A stretch of DNA of 64,000 nt. Origin: Jiangella ureilytica (lineage in GTDB: Bacteria > Actinomycetota > Actinomycetes > Jiangellales > Jiangellaceae). Below are positions 24,840 to 33,592 of this stretch, piece by piece (the stretch's first letter is position 1; each line of letters opens with the position of its first letter). Below the pieces are notes generated by a model. The model was not told the origin of the DNA and did no database searches. It was given only the letters and a program-made list of their open reading frames with translations. Made by a program: the position numbers and the translations under genes. The stretch spans positions 1 through 64,000 of the forward strand of contig NZ_SMKL01000025.1 of the NCBI RefSeq assembly GCF_004348545.1, given 5' to 3'.

Positions 24840-25571
24840 TCAGCGACGCAGCCCGAACCTCGGGGCCCGGACGGATCGGCGCCGGCGCCTTCGGACTCCG
24901 GCGGCGACGGCGGCACCACCACAGGCGGCCAGCGCGAGGACGGCCGCCGACGACACCCGCCGGGCGCCGCGCGGCAGCCGGTCCAGGCCGTCCTTGATCC
25001 GGTCGGAGACCGCCAGCGGGAGCGCCGCCAGGGCGTTGCCGGGCGGTCGACGCGGCACGCGCGGGTGCGGCCGGGTCGGCGCCGTCGCGCGGGCGGCCTC
25101 CCAGGCGTCGCCGATGGTCCGGAGCTCTTCGTCGTCCACCACGCTCTGCAGGCGAGGGAGCATGACGTCCTCCTCCTCGCGGGCGTCGCTGTCGATCAGG
25201 GTGAAGACGCGCCGGACCCGGTCGTCGTAGCCGGCCGCCGCGGGGTCGGCGTCCTGCAGCTCCTCGAGCAGGTCGTTGATCTGCTGGTGCTCACCCTCCA
25301 CGTGTGCTGTGAGCTCGTCACCGTGGCCGGGCAGGTGCTGTCGATAGGCGGGGAAGAGGACCGTCTCCTCCGCGAAGGCGTGGCGGAGCGCGCGCTGCGC
25401 CAGGTCAGCCACGATGCGGCCCCGCGCCTCGTCGTCGGGCGCCGCTTCGTACTGCTGCATCAGCCGGTGGAGCACGGCGTGGTCGTCGCTCTGGCGTGCC
25501 ACGATGCTGGCCGGTCCGCCGCGTTCCTCCAGCGTCTGGTGGGGCACGGGCGTCAAGTCGGGTTGGCTCAT
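24840..25571 (-). CDS. Hemerythrin HHE-domain protein with C-terminal membrane segment
   Basis: 243 residues. A helical hemerythrin-like domain (about 25-155) with iron-ligand candidates in DDHAVLHRLM, RHAFAEETVLFPAYRQHLPG, HVEGEHQQINDLLEEL and DAREEEDVMLPRLQ. The C-terminal part has a hydrophobic stretch (AAVLALAACGGAAVAAGV) and an Arg-rich tail, so it may be tethered to the membrane. Such proteins bind oxygen, NO or iron; the exact role is unknown. First gene of the leftward set with DUF2243 and ctaG. A GGGTAG box 11 bases before the ATG might be a SigF-type -10. Confidence 0.85.
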   Translation of the reverse strand: MSQPDLTPVPHQTLEERGGPASIVARQSDDHAVLHRLMQQYEAAPDDEARGRIVADLAQRALRHAFAEETVLFPAYRQHLPGHGDELTAHVEGEHQQINDLLEELQDADPAAAGYDDRVRRVFTLIDSDAREEEDVMLPRLQSVVDDEELRTIGDAWEAARATAPTRPHPRVPRRPPGNALAALPLAVSDRIKDGLDRLPRGARRVSSAAVLALAACGGAAVAAGVRRRRRRSVRAPRFGLRR

Positions 25572-25664
25572 GGCGCCGCACTACCCAGCGTGGACAGCGG
25601 CACGCAGCCGTGGCGCATCGAACGATGACGGCCGGCCTGCCGCATCGGGTCCGATTCGGGTGAG

Positions 25665-25678
25665 TGACGGCGCCGTCA
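25665..25678. promoter_or_regulatory. 14-base palindrome between hemerythrin and ctaC genes
   Basis: TGACGGCGCCGTCA is a perfect palindrome in the 177-base divergent spacer. Next to it, GGGTAT (25681-25686) is a possible -10 for the rightward ctaC-ctaD operon. The binding protein is unknown. Confidence 0.45.
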
Positions 25679-25748
25679 GTGGGTATCGGGCGCGCCAGCC
25701 GCCTGCCCATGCGGGTCCAGCGTCGTGACCACTCCCTGGGGGTTCCAC

Positions 25749-26600
25749 ATGGCACATCCGGTACGCGGACGCGGCCCGGCACCGGCGCCGGGTCACGTCG
25801 CCGCAGTCCTCATCGGCACGCTGGTCGTGCTGGGTGGTTGCTCGGCCGAGCAACGCGACGAGTGGTCGCGCCTGGCGCTTCCCGAGCCCGCGACGAAGGA
25901 GGCGCCGCTGATCGGTGACCTGTGGGTGGGCGCGTGGATCGCGGCGTTCGGCGTCGGCTTCCTGGTCTGGGGTCTGATCATCTGGGCCGCCGTCGCCTAC
26001 CGCCGGCGGGGCGACGAGCTGCCGAAGCAGACGCGGTTCAACATCCCGATCGAGTTCCTCTACACGCTCGCGCCGTTCTTCGTGATCGTGCCCCTCTTCT
26101 TCCACACCGCCGAGCGGCAGGACCAGATCACCGACATCCGCACGGAGCCCGACCTGACGGTCGACGTCGTCGGCCAGCAGTGGTCGTGGACGTTCAACTA
26201 CGTGGACGAGGACGTGCACGAGATCGGAACCGTCAACGACCGGCCCACCCTGTACCTGCCCGTCGGCGAGATGGTGCGGTTCAACCTGGGGTCGCCGGAC
26301 GTCATCCACTCGTTCTGGATTCCGGCGTTCTACATGAAGCAGGACGTCTTCCCCGGCCAGCCGAACGCGTACCAGGTCACGCCCGATCGCGAAGGCAGCT
26401 ACGTCGGCCGCTGCGCGGAGTTCTGCGGCGTCTTCCACCAGTCGATGCGGTTCGACGTCGAGGTGGTGTCGCAGGAGGAGTTCGACGAGCAGATGGACGC
26501 TCTGCGAGAGGCCGGGCAGACCGGCCTGATCGACCCGCCGATCCGAGGTGCCTACGACGACGAGCCGCTGAATCCCGACGACCCGGGAGGCGACCGATGA
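25749..26600 (+). CDS. ctaC: Cytochrome c oxidase subunit II (aa3 type)
   Basis: 283 residues. Lipoprotein-like signal ending VVLGGC (Cys27 or so), two helices (about 50-75 and 95-115), then the periplasm-facing cupredoxin domain. Copper-A ligands are visible: His in [11 protein letters not shown] and the loop [12 protein letters not shown] (two Cys, Glu, His, Met). It receives electrons from cytochrome c or the bcc complex. ATG 25749 chosen over GTG 25725 because of a ggggg tract 6 bases before. Overlaps ctaD by 4 bases (ATGA). No attached heme c domain. Confidence 0.95.
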   Translation: MAHPVRGRGPAPAPGHVAAVLIGTLVVLGGCSAEQRDEWSRLALPEPATKEAPLIGDLWVGAWIAAFGVGFLVWGLIIWAAVAYRRRGDELPKQTRFNIPIEFLYTLAPFFVIVPLFFHTAERQDQITDIRTEPDLTVDVVGQQWSWTFNYVDEDVHEIGTVNDRPTLYLPVGEMVRFNLGSPDVIHSFWIPAFYMKQDVFPGQPNAYQVTPDREGSYVGRCAEFCGVFHQSMRFDVEVVSQEEFDEQMDALREAGQTGLIDPPIRGAYDDEPLNPDDPGGDR

Positions 26601-28315
26601 CCACGTTCCTCGAGCGCACGGCAGCCGCGCGCACCGGTGTGACGCGGCCGAAGCGGAAGGGCAATGTCGTCACCCGCTGGGCGACCTCGACCGATCACAA
26701 GATCATCGGCTACATGTACCTGATCGCGTCGTTCGGGTTCTTCCTGTTCGGCGGCGTGCTGGCGCTGTTCATCCGGGCCGAGCTGTTCTCGCCCGGCCGT
26801 CAGGTCGTCAGCGACGAGATGTACAACCAGCTGTTCACCATGCACGGCACGATCATGCTGCTGCTGTTCGCGACGCCGCTGTTCATCGGCTTCGGCAACA
26901 TCATCGTGCCGCTGCAGATCGGCGCTCCCGACGTCGCGTTCCCGCGGCTGAACATGTTCAGCTTCTACCTGTTCCTGTTCGGCGGGCTCATCGTCTGCGC
27001 GGGGTTCCTGACGAAGGACGGTGCCGCGGACTTCGGCTGGACCGCCTACGCGCCGCTGCACGACACGGTCTACAGCCCGACGGCGGGCGGGGATCTGTGG
27101 GTCGCGGGGCTGGCGATGAGCGGTTTCGGCACCATCTTCGGCGCCGTCAACTTCATCACGACGATCGTGTGCATGCGCGCGCCGGGAATGACGATGTTCC
27201 GGATGCCGATCTTCACCTGGAACATCTTCGCGACGAGCATTCTGGTATTGATCGCGTTCCCGCTGCTGGCGGCGGCGCTGTTCGCCCTGTTCGCCGACCG
27301 CAACCTGAACACGCACATCTTCGACCCCACCGCCGGCGGGGCCATTCTCTGGCAGCACCTGTTCTGGTTCTTCGGCCATCCCGAGGTCTACATCATCGCG
27401 TTGCCGTTCTTCGGCATCATCACCGAGGTCATCCCGGTCTTCAGCCGCAAGCCGATCTTCGGTTACAAGGGCCTGGTGTTCGCGACCCTCGCGATCGTCG
27501 CGCTGTCGGTGGCGGTGTGGGCGCACCACATGTTCCCCACCGGCGCGGTCAGTCTGTCGTTCTTCTCGGCGATGACCATGCTCATCGCCATCCCGACCGG
27601 GCTGAAGTTCTTCGCCTGGATCGGCACCATGTGGCGCGGCTCCGTCACGTTCGAGACACCGATGCTCTTCGCCCTCGGCTTCCTCGTGACGTTCCTGTTC
27701 GGCGGCCTCACGGGCATCATCCTCGCCTCACCGCCGCTGGACTTCCACGTCCACGACAGCTACTTCGTGGTGGCGCACTTCCACTACGTGGTGTTCGGCA
27801 CGGTCGTGTTCGCGATGTTCGCCGGGTTCTACTTCTGGTGGCCCAAGTTCACCGGCCGCATGCTCGACGAGCGCCTCGGCAAGGTGCACTTCTGGCTGCT
27901 GTTCATCGGCTTCCACGGCACGTTCATGGTCCACCACTGGCTGGGCGTCGAGGGCTTTCCCCGTCGCTACTCCGACTACGAGCCCGATGACGGGTTCACG
28001 TTCCTGAACCAGTTCTCGTCGGTGTTCGCCTTCGTGCTGGCCGCGTCGACGCTGCCGTTCCTGTGGAACGTGTGGCAGACCCGGCTCGCGCCGAAGGTGC
28101 AGGTCGACGACCCGTGGGGCTTCGCCAACTCGCTGGAGTGGGCCACGTCCTGCCCGCCGCCGCGGCACAACTTCACCTCGCTGCCGCGGGTGCGCAGCGA
28201 GCGGCCGGCCTTCGACCTCAAGTACCCGGAGGTCGCGGCCATGGCCGAGGACAAGCCGGCTGATGCCGGACCGCTGACCGAAGTCCTCGGCCCGCCCGAC
28301 GTCGAGACGAAATGA
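26597..28315 (+). CDS. ctaD: Cytochrome c oxidase subunit I (aa3 type)
   Basis: 572 residues with 12 predicted helices. Heme a/a3 and CuB ligands: [10 protein letters not shown] (heme a His), [12 protein letters not shown] (CuB His crosslinked to Tyr), [10 protein letters not shown] (CuB His pair), [16 protein letters not shown] (heme His pair). The K and D channel residues typical of type A oxidases appear in GHPEVY and the region LFIGFGNI. It is the proton-pumping oxygen reductase core. Translationally coupled to ctaC. Subunits III and IV and the bcc genes are not in the window. Confidence 0.96.
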   Translation: MTTFLERTAAARTGVTRPKRKGNVVTRWATSTDHKIIGYMYLIASFGFFLFGGVLALFIRAELFSPGRQVVSDEMYNQLFTMHGTIMLLLFATPLFIGFGNIIVPLQIGAPDVAFPRLNMFSFYLFLFGGLIVCAGFLTKDGAADFGWTAYAPLHDTVYSPTAGGDLWVAGLAMSGFGTIFGAVNFITTIVCMRAPGMTMFRMPIFTWNIFATSILVLIAFPLLAAALFALFADRNLNTHIFDPTAGGAILWQHLFWFFGHPEVYIIALPFFGIITEVIPVFSRKPIFGYKGLVFATLAIVALSVAVWAHHMFPTGAVSLSFFSAMTMLIAIPTGLKFFAWIGTMWRGSVTFETPMLFALGFLVTFLFGGLTGIILASPPLDFHVHDSYFVVAHFHYVVFGTVVFAMFAGFYFWWPKFTGRMLDERLGKVHFWLLFIGFHGTFMVHHWLGVEGFPRRYSDYEPDDGFTFLNQFSSVFAFVLAASTLPFLWNVWQTRLAPKVQVDDPWGFANSLEWATSCPPPRHNFTSLPRVRSERPAFDLKYPEVAAMAEDKPADAGPLTEVLGPPDVETK

Positions 28316-28381
28316 CGGGGCGCTTCCGGGGTACTGGACGGTCCGCGCCGCCGTGATGTCGGCGCCGGGGAGGGGGCTGCC

Positions 28382-28510
28382 GTGGAGAGACATCACGTCC
28401 TGTGTGGCATACGTCGCTGGCTGATGCGGCCGGCCGTCGAGTCACAGCTGATCGTGCTGCTCCTGGCCTGCATCGTGGTGCTGGTCAGTGGAGCCGTATG
28501 GATCGGGTAG
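28382..28510 (+). CDS. Possible 42-residue single-helix membrane protein after ctaD
   Basis: A short ORF starting at GTG 28382, 5 bases after ggaggggg, and ending at TAG 28508-28510. It begins VERHHVLCGIRRWLMRP and ends with one membrane helix LIVLLLACIVVLVSGAVWIG. The start lies 66 bases after ctaD on the same strand, so it may be an oxidase-associated small subunit, but there is no recognised family. Ribosome site and clean helix are the only support. Confidence 0.45.
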   Translation: MERHHVLCGIRRWLMRPAVESQLIVLLLACIVVLVSGAVWIG

Positions 28511-28730
28511 TCGACGCGCCGCGCACGCGGCCATCCCGGTCGAGCGGCTGCGGCCGCACGTCGGCCAGCGCGACCGGCGGCGATGCGCGAGTTGTCGCCG
28601 GCCGATGACGCCCTCGCAAGGAGGGCCGGTCGTCATGTCACCGGCCGTGTCAGGCAGGCGACAGGTGGCTGTCAGGCGGGGCGTCGACAGTGGTCACACG
28701 ACCACCCACGACACCCCAGGAGACACCGTC

Positions 28731-29567
28731 ATGGCCACCTTCGCCACCCCCGCCCCCGTCGCCGCGACCGTGGAGGTCGCCGGAGCCCGGGTCCGGGTCA
28801 CCGCCAGCGACCGCACCGACACCGTGGTGCTGGTCGAGCCCGTCGACCCGGCGAGCCGGTCGCACCGCAAGGTGGCCGACCGGACCAAGGTCGAGTTCGC
28901 CGACGGCGCGCTGCTGGTCAAGACCACCGTCGCCGGGGAGAAGAACGGCTCGGTCACCATCACGATCGACCTGCCCACCGGCTCCGCGCTGGCCGCGTAC
29001 CTGGCGTACTCGGCCGTGCACGCCGACGGCGCGTTCGGCGTGAGCGAGCTGCACCTGGCCTCGGGCCGGGTCCAGCTGGACCGCGTCGACGCGCTGCGGG
29101 CCAGCATCGCCTCCGGCGAGGTCGCGGTCGGGCACATCGCCGGGCCCGCCACCGTCGACGGCGCCGCGTTCGAGCTGCGGATCGGTGAGGTCGAGGGTGC
29201 CGTCGGGCTCACGAACTCGGGCGGGCGGGTCTGGATCGGCCACGCCGCGGCCCGTCTCGAGCTCGGCAGCGCCGGCTGCGACTTCCACATCGACCGCGCC
29301 GACGGCGACGTCGTCGCCACCACCGCCAGCGGTGCGATCCGGATCGGGCGGATGACCAACGGCCGGGCCAGGGTCACGAACGCCTCGGGCGACATCGAGG
29401 TCGGCATCAGCGAGGGCAGCGTCGCCTCCGTCGACGTCGCCAGCGAGCGGGGCGCGGTGCACGACTTCGTCACGCCGGCGCCGGAGCCGGGCCCGTCGGA
29501 GCTCAAGGTCGCGGTCTTCGCCCGCACGCGGCACGGCGACGTGATCGTCCAGCGCGCGGCGGCCTGA
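28731..29567 (+). CDS. DUF4097 beta-strand-repeat protein
   Basis: 278 residues. An irregular beta-strand repeat pattern runs through the protein: GVSELHLASGRVQLDRVDAL, ASIASGEVAVGHIAGPATV, GDVVATTASGAIRIGRM and NASGDIEVGISEGSV. This is the DUF4097 (putative adhesin-like) right-handed beta-helix. No signal peptide or anchor is seen, so it is probably cytoplasmic. A caggaga ribosome site precedes the ATG. Ends 4 bases from the converging regulator gene. Function unknown; relatives in actinomycetes often sit beside transcription regulators. Confidence 0.8.
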   Translation: MATFATPAPVAATVEVAGARVRVTASDRTDTVVLVEPVDPASRSHRKVADRTKVEFADGALLVKTTVAGEKNGSVTITIDLPTGSALAAYLAYSAVHADGAFGVSELHLASGRVQLDRVDALRASIASGEVAVGHIAGPATVDGAAFELRIGEVEGAVGLTNSGGRVWIGHAAARLELGSAGCDFHIDRADGDVVATTASGAIRIGRMTNGRARVTNASGDIEVGISEGSVASVDVASERGAVHDFVTPAPEPGPSELKVAVFARTRHGDVIVQRAAA

Positions 29568-29571
29568 CCCG

Positions 29572-32500
29572 TCAGGACGCGAGCGTGACCTCGACCAGCT
29601 GAGCCCAGCTCGTCCGCATTCCCTCCTGCGTCACCTCGGCGAACCGCGCGTCGCCGAGGTGACGCCGCACGTCATGCTCGATCCTGGCCAGGTCGTGGTG
29701 GGACCGGTTCGGCATCCCACGCGCCCCGACGCTGGCGGCGAGCAGCCGGGCCGCCTGCTCGTGCTCGCCGCGGCGGGCAGCGAGGTCGGCCACCCCGACC
29801 AGGACCTGGGCGATCACGGGCGGCGGGACGCCCGCCTCGGAGGCCGCCTGCCAGGCGGCGACGCGGTGGGTGCGGGCCTCGCGGAGGTCGTCGGCCAGGT
29901 AGCCGAGCGCGTCGTGGATCTGGGCGCGGTTGTAGGACCGGTCCGCGGCATCGCCCAGGAGGGTCGTCGCGAGGCCGAGCTGACGGCGGGCCTCGGCGGC
30001 GTCGCCACGCAGGCGGGCCAGCTCGGCCTTGGCCAGCGCGAGGTCGGCCAGGGCCGACGGCCAGGTGACCCCCTGGGCACTGCGCTCGGCCTCGGCGATG
30101 GCGGCCGCGCTGGCGTCGTGGTGGCCGTCGAGCCAGTAGAGCACGGCCTGCTGGGTCCGCAGCTCGATGACGTCCTCGACGGCGCCGACCTCGGTGACGA
30201 CGGCGATCGCCTGTTCGTAGTACTCGCAGGCTCCGGCGAGGTCGCCGCGCATGGCGCGCAGGCCCGCCAGCTCGGACAGCGCCACCGAGATGCCGAACCG
30301 CTCGCCGAGCGCCCGGAACTCCGCGAGCGCCTGCTCCAGCTCGGCCTCGACCTCGGGCCCGCCCTGGCCGAGCATCGTGCGCAGCTTGCCGATCTGCCAC
30401 CGGGCGAGGGCACGGACCCACGGGTCGACGCTGTCGAGCAGCGTCTCGAACGCCGGCACCGCGTCGTCCGGCGAGTGCAGCAGCCGCTCGAGCGGGACCG
30501 CGAACCCCAGCAGCGGGTTGCTGCTCCCGCTCTGCCGGCTGAACCGGTACGCCTTGCGGATCCACTCCGCGCCGGCGTGCTCGTCGCTGCGTCCGGAGGT
30601 CACGAAGAGCACGACCATCCCGTACGTCAGCGCGCGGACGTCGTCGGTCGCGTCGCCGGGAACGCTCGCGGCGGCGACGAGGTGCTCGAGGCCCTCGGAC
30701 CGGCGTCCGCCGAGCCACCAGTACCAGCCGGTGGCGGCCGCGAGCCGCATGGCCGCCTGGGCGTCGCCGGCCGCGACCGCCCCGCGCAGCGCGGCGCTGA
30801 GGTTGTCGTGATCGGCCCGCAGGGTGGCGAGCCAGGGCAGTTGCTCGGCGCGGCGCAGGTGCGGCTCGGCCGTCTCGGCGAGCTCGGTGAAGTAGGCGAG
30901 ATGCGCCTGGCGCGCGAGGGCCGTCTCGCCCGCTTCGGCGAGCCGGTCGGCGGCGTACTCCTTGATCGTCCCGAGCATGCGGTAACGCGGGGCGCCGTCG
31001 CCGCCGGCGACCAGCAGCGACTTCTCGGCCAGCGCGGTGAGCAACTCGAGCACGTCGTCCGGCTCGACGGAGGCGCCGGCGCAGACGTGCTCGGCCGCCT
31101 CGAGGCTCGCCCCGCCCGAGAACACCGAGAGCCGGCACAACACCGTCCGTTCGGCCTCGCTGAGCAGCTCCCAGCTCCAGTCGACCATCGCGCGCAGCGT
31201 GCGGTGCCGCGGCAGCGCCGTGCGGCTGCCGCCGGTCAGCAGGCGGAACCGGTGGTCGAGCCTGGTGGCGAGCTGGTCGACGGTCATGGTGCGCAGCCGG
31301 GCCGCGGCCAGTTCGATCGCCAGCGGCATCCCGTCGAGCGCCCGGCAGATGCGCACCATGGTCGACAACGTGTGCGTGTCGGCGCCGAGGTCCTGGCGCA
31401 CCGCGCCGGCGCGGTCGCGCAGCAGCCGGACGGCCGGCGCCGACTCGATATCGGCGGGGGCGGCGTCCTCGGCCGGGACGGCGAGCGGCTCGACCGGCCA
31501 GAGCGCCTCGCCGGTGATGCCGAGCGGCTCGCGGCTCGTCGCGAGGATCCGCAGCCGCCGGCACTCGCCGAGCGCCCGATGCGCGAACGCCGCCGCCGAC
31601 TCGATGACGTGCTCGCAGTTGTCCAGGATCAGCAGCGTCTCGCGGTCGCGGACCGCGGCGACGAACCGGTCCGCCGGCTCCAGGTTCGACGCCTCGCCGA
31701 GCAGCGCGTCGCGCAGGCCGAGCCCGGCGAGCGCCGCGCTCGCGACGTCGTCGCCGGCGCCGATGGCGGCGAGCTCGACCAGCCAGACGCCGTCGGGCAC
31801 GTCGCCGAGCAGCGTGCGCGCGGTCTCGGTGGCCAGCCGGGTCTTGCCGGAGCCGCCCGGCCCGATCAGGGTGGTGAGCCGGTGCGCGCCGATCAGCTCG
31901 CGGACGGCGTCGACGTCGGCCTCCTTGCCGACGAAACTGGTCAGCTCGGCCGGCAGGTTGGTCGCCCGGGTCTCGTCGCGCCGCCCCACCTCGCCCCGCA
32001 GCACCGCGGTGTGCAGCGCGGACAGCTCCGGCGACGGGTCGACGCCCAGCGCGTCGGCCAGTGCCTCGCGGGTGCGCTCGTACACGAGCAACGCCTCGGT
32101 GTCGCGGCCGGCGGACACGAGGGCCCGCATCAGCGCCGCGACGAGCCGTTCGCGCAGCGGGTGCACCGCCACCAGGTCGGTCAGCTCTTCGACCAGCTCG
32201 GCGCCGTGGCCGAGGCCGGTCTCGGCGTCGAACCGGTCTTCCATGGCGGCCAGACGCAGCCGCTCGAGCCGGGCGACCGCGGCGTCGAACGCCTCGTTGT
32301 CGTGCAGCCCGACGTCCTGCATGGCCGCGCCGCGCCACAGGCCGAGCGCCTCGCGCAGCAGCCGCACTCGTCGTGGGTCGTCGTCGCGGGCCTGGTCGAC
32401 GAGCCGCTCGAACCGCACCGCGTCGACGGCGTCGGGCGCCACCGTCAGCCGATAGCCGCCCGCCTGCCCCTCGACCCAGCCGTCCGGCAGCACCTTTCGC

Positions 32501-32709
32501 AGCCGGGAGACCAGCTGCTGCAGTGCGTTCGCGGTGTCGGCGGGCGGCTGCCCACCCCAGATCCAGTCGACCAGCCGCGCCTGCGGGACGGTGCGACCCG
32601 GCTCGAGCGCCAGCGCGATCAGCAGGGCCCGCAGCCGGGCGCCCGGCACGTCGGCCACGACGCCGTCGTCCGTGCGCACCTCGAACGGGCCGAGCATCGC
32701 GATCTGCAC
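29572..32709 (-). CDS. AfsR/SARP-type regulator with BTAD, NB-ARC and TPR domains
   Basis: 1045 residues. OmpR-type winged helix at about 1-85 (MLGPFEVRTDDGVVADVPG, LVDWIWGGQPPADTANALQQ), the bacterial transcriptional activation domain (about 90-240), then an NB-ARC/AAA-type ATPase: Walker A GPGGSGKTRLA near 283 and Walker B TLLILDNCEHVI. A long TPR-rich C-terminus (about 590-1040) follows. Such proteins act as STAND switches that activate secondary-metabolism or local genes when ATP and a signal are sensed. No biosynthetic cluster adjoins it. The start at ATG 32709 gives a complete N-terminus. Confidence 0.92.
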   Translation of the reverse strand: MQIAMLGPFEVRTDDGVVADVPGARLRALLIALALEPGRTVPQARLVDWIWGGQPPADTANALQQLVSRLRKVLPDGWVEGQAGGYRLTVAPDAVDAVRFERLVDQARDDDPRRVRLLREALGLWRGAAMQDVGLHDNEAFDAAVARLERLRLAAMEDRFDAETGLGHGAELVEELTDLVAVHPLRERLVAALMRALVSAGRDTEALLVYERTREALADALGVDPSPELSALHTAVLRGEVGRRDETRATNLPAELTSFVGKEADVDAVRELIGAHRLTTLIGPGGSGKTRLATETARTLLGDVPDGVWLVELAAIGAGDDVASAALAGLGLRDALLGEASNLEPADRFVAAVRDRETLLILDNCEHVIESAAAFAHRALGECRRLRILATSREPLGITGEALWPVEPLAVPAEDAAPADIESAPAVRLLRDRAGAVRQDLGADTHTLSTMVRICRALDGMPLAIELAAARLRTMTVDQLATRLDHRFRLLTGGSRTALPRHRTLRAMVDWSWELLSEAERTVLCRLSVFSGGASLEAAEHVCAGASVEPDDVLELLTALAEKSLLVAGGDGAPRYRMLGTIKEYAADRLAEAGETALARQAHLAYFTELAETAEPHLRRAEQLPWLATLRADHDNLSAALRGAVAAGDAQAAMRLAAATGWYWWLGGRRSEGLEHLVAAASVPGDATDDVRALTYGMVVLFVTSGRSDEHAGAEWIRKAYRFSRQSGSSNPLLGFAVPLERLLHSPDDAVPAFETLLDSVDPWVRALARWQIGKLRTMLGQGGPEVEAELEQALAEFRALGERFGISVALSELAGLRAMRGDLAGACEYYEQAIAVVTEVGAVEDVIELRTQQAVLYWLDGHHDASAAAIAEAERSAQGVTWPSALADLALAKAELARLRGDAAEARRQLGLATTLLGDAADRSYNRAQIHDALGYLADDLREARTHRVAAWQAASEAGVPPPVIAQVLVGVADLAARRGEHEQAARLLAASVGARGMPNRSHHDLARIEHDVRRHLGDARFAEVTQEGMRTSWAQLVEVTLAS

Positions 32710-32758
32710 GCCCCGATTCTCCCACGGCGGCTCACCAAGGCCGTCTTATCGCCGCTAC

Positions 32759-33060
32759 ATGATCATCAGCCTTTCGTGCCGCTCTGGAGCCTGTTGCGGA
32801 ATCGCGCCTCGCACGATGTCCACCGGAAGTCCTCCGCCGCGTGTCACGTGGCGATGGTTCGGGCTGCGGTGAGGTCGCGCCGGCCCGTCAATGTTGATCA
32901 TGGAGAAGAGCAGGTTCCGGCTGCCCGAGAACCTGCACTTCTCCATGATCAACACCTGCTGTCGGGCTGCTCGGGAGCCTGTTGCGGAATCGCGCATGGC
33001 CGGAGGTCCACCGGAAGTCCTCCCGCGACGCACATGGCTGATGATCTTGGGATGCGGTGC
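32759..33060. repeat. Two diverged tandem copies of a ~115-base repeat flanking a hairpin
   Basis: The non-coding gap between the regulator and vapC is built of repeats. Copy A (about 32759-32877) and copy B (about 32945-33060) both start ATGATCA and share an exact 22-base block starting ggagcctgttgcgg (32786-32807, 32974-32995). A 10-base variable segment follows, then an exact 18-base block gtccaccggaagtcctcc (32818-32835, 33006-33023). Weaker similarity extends on both sides. Copy distance is 188 bases. The hairpin at 32893-32953 lies between them. No ORF is supported here. Confidence 0.7.
32893..32953. repeat. 61-base hairpin element with GTTGATCATGGAG arms
   Basis: GTTGATCATGGAG (32893-32905) pairs perfectly with CTCCATGATCAAC (32941-32953). 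The stem continues inward through AAG and GCAGGTTC (32910-32917) against 32929-32936, giving 24 of 25 pairs with an 11-base loop. The same ends recur at 48159-48230, so this is a dispersed element and not a simple terminator. Confidence 0.75.
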
Positions 33061-33067
33061 CGCGCCC

Positions 33068-33460
33068 TCAGCTCGGAGCGGTGACCGGAACTCCGTTGTC
33101 GTTCGCCGCGTCGGCCAGACGCTCGTCGTAGGTGACGATCGTGTCCAGGTCGTGACCGAGCTCGAGTGCGGCGGCGAGATGAAGGGCGTCGAGAGTGCGC
33201 ACGAGCTCGGGGCCGAGGCGGCCGGCCTCCTCGACGGTGGCGGTGGAGAGCTGGACCAGCGTGATCGAGTCCAAGACGGCCCGCGCCTGGACGACTCGAT
33301 CCGGCGCCGCACGTCGAACGGCACGCAGGAGCTCGGTGCGGGTGAGGTCACTGGACACCGGTGTGCGGTCCTCCTCTTGGAGCCACGCGTGCAACGCCTC
33401 CGTCCCGTCCTCGGCGACGACGAGCTTCACCAGTGCAGAGGTGTCGAGGTCGTGCGCCAC
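33068..33460 (-). CDS. vapC: VapC-type PIN-domain toxin
   Basis: 130 residues from GTG 33460, the usual VapC length. The four acidic catalytic residues are all present: Asp6 in DLDTSALVKL, Glu43 in LTRTELL, Asp91 in RTLDALHLAAAL, Asp112 in VTYDERLADAA. VapC proteins are magnesium-dependent RNases, typically cutting tRNA or rRNA. The gene begins one base after the stop of a short upstream frame that looks like the tail of a Phd-type antitoxin (33462-33590), so the toxin appears intact while its antitoxin is truncated. Confidence 0.88.
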   Translation of the reverse strand: MAHDLDTSALVKLVVAEDGTEALHAWLQEEDRTPVSSDLTRTELLRAVRRAAPDRVVQARAVLDSITLVQLSTATVEEAGRLGPELVRTLDALHLAAALELGHDLDTIVTYDERLADAANDNGVPVTAPS

Positions 33461-33461
33461 G

Positions 33462-33590
33462 TCAGAGTCGCTCGTCTCGCATGGCCGCGAGCTCATCGGA
33501 CAGGGACGGCCCTTCGGTGGGAGCCCCTTCGGGTGGCGCCTCCCGGCCGCGAGTGCTTAGCGTGTGCTCGTCGACACCGGGAGGCGCCAC
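33462..33590 (-). pseudogene. C-terminal remnant of a Phd/YefM-type antitoxin
   Basis: A 42-codon open frame ends TGA, one base before vapC. Its end PTEGPSLSDELAAMRDERL, preceded by a Pro/Glu/Gly-rich stretch, resembles the toxin-binding tail of Phd-family antitoxins (typically a Pro-rich linker, then SLSDxLxxxRxxR). The DNA-binding N-terminal half (about 45 residues) is missing; that space is occupied by the start of the opposite-strand gamma-carbonic-anhydrase gene. A GTG at 33590 could allow translation of the tail alone. Confidence 0.5.
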
Positions 33591-33592
33591 CC

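Noticed and set aside
29659-33084. A plus-strand open frame of 1141 codons opposite the BTAD regulator.
   Set aside because: Antisense shadow; the minus-strand protein has complete BTAD, Walker and TPR features.
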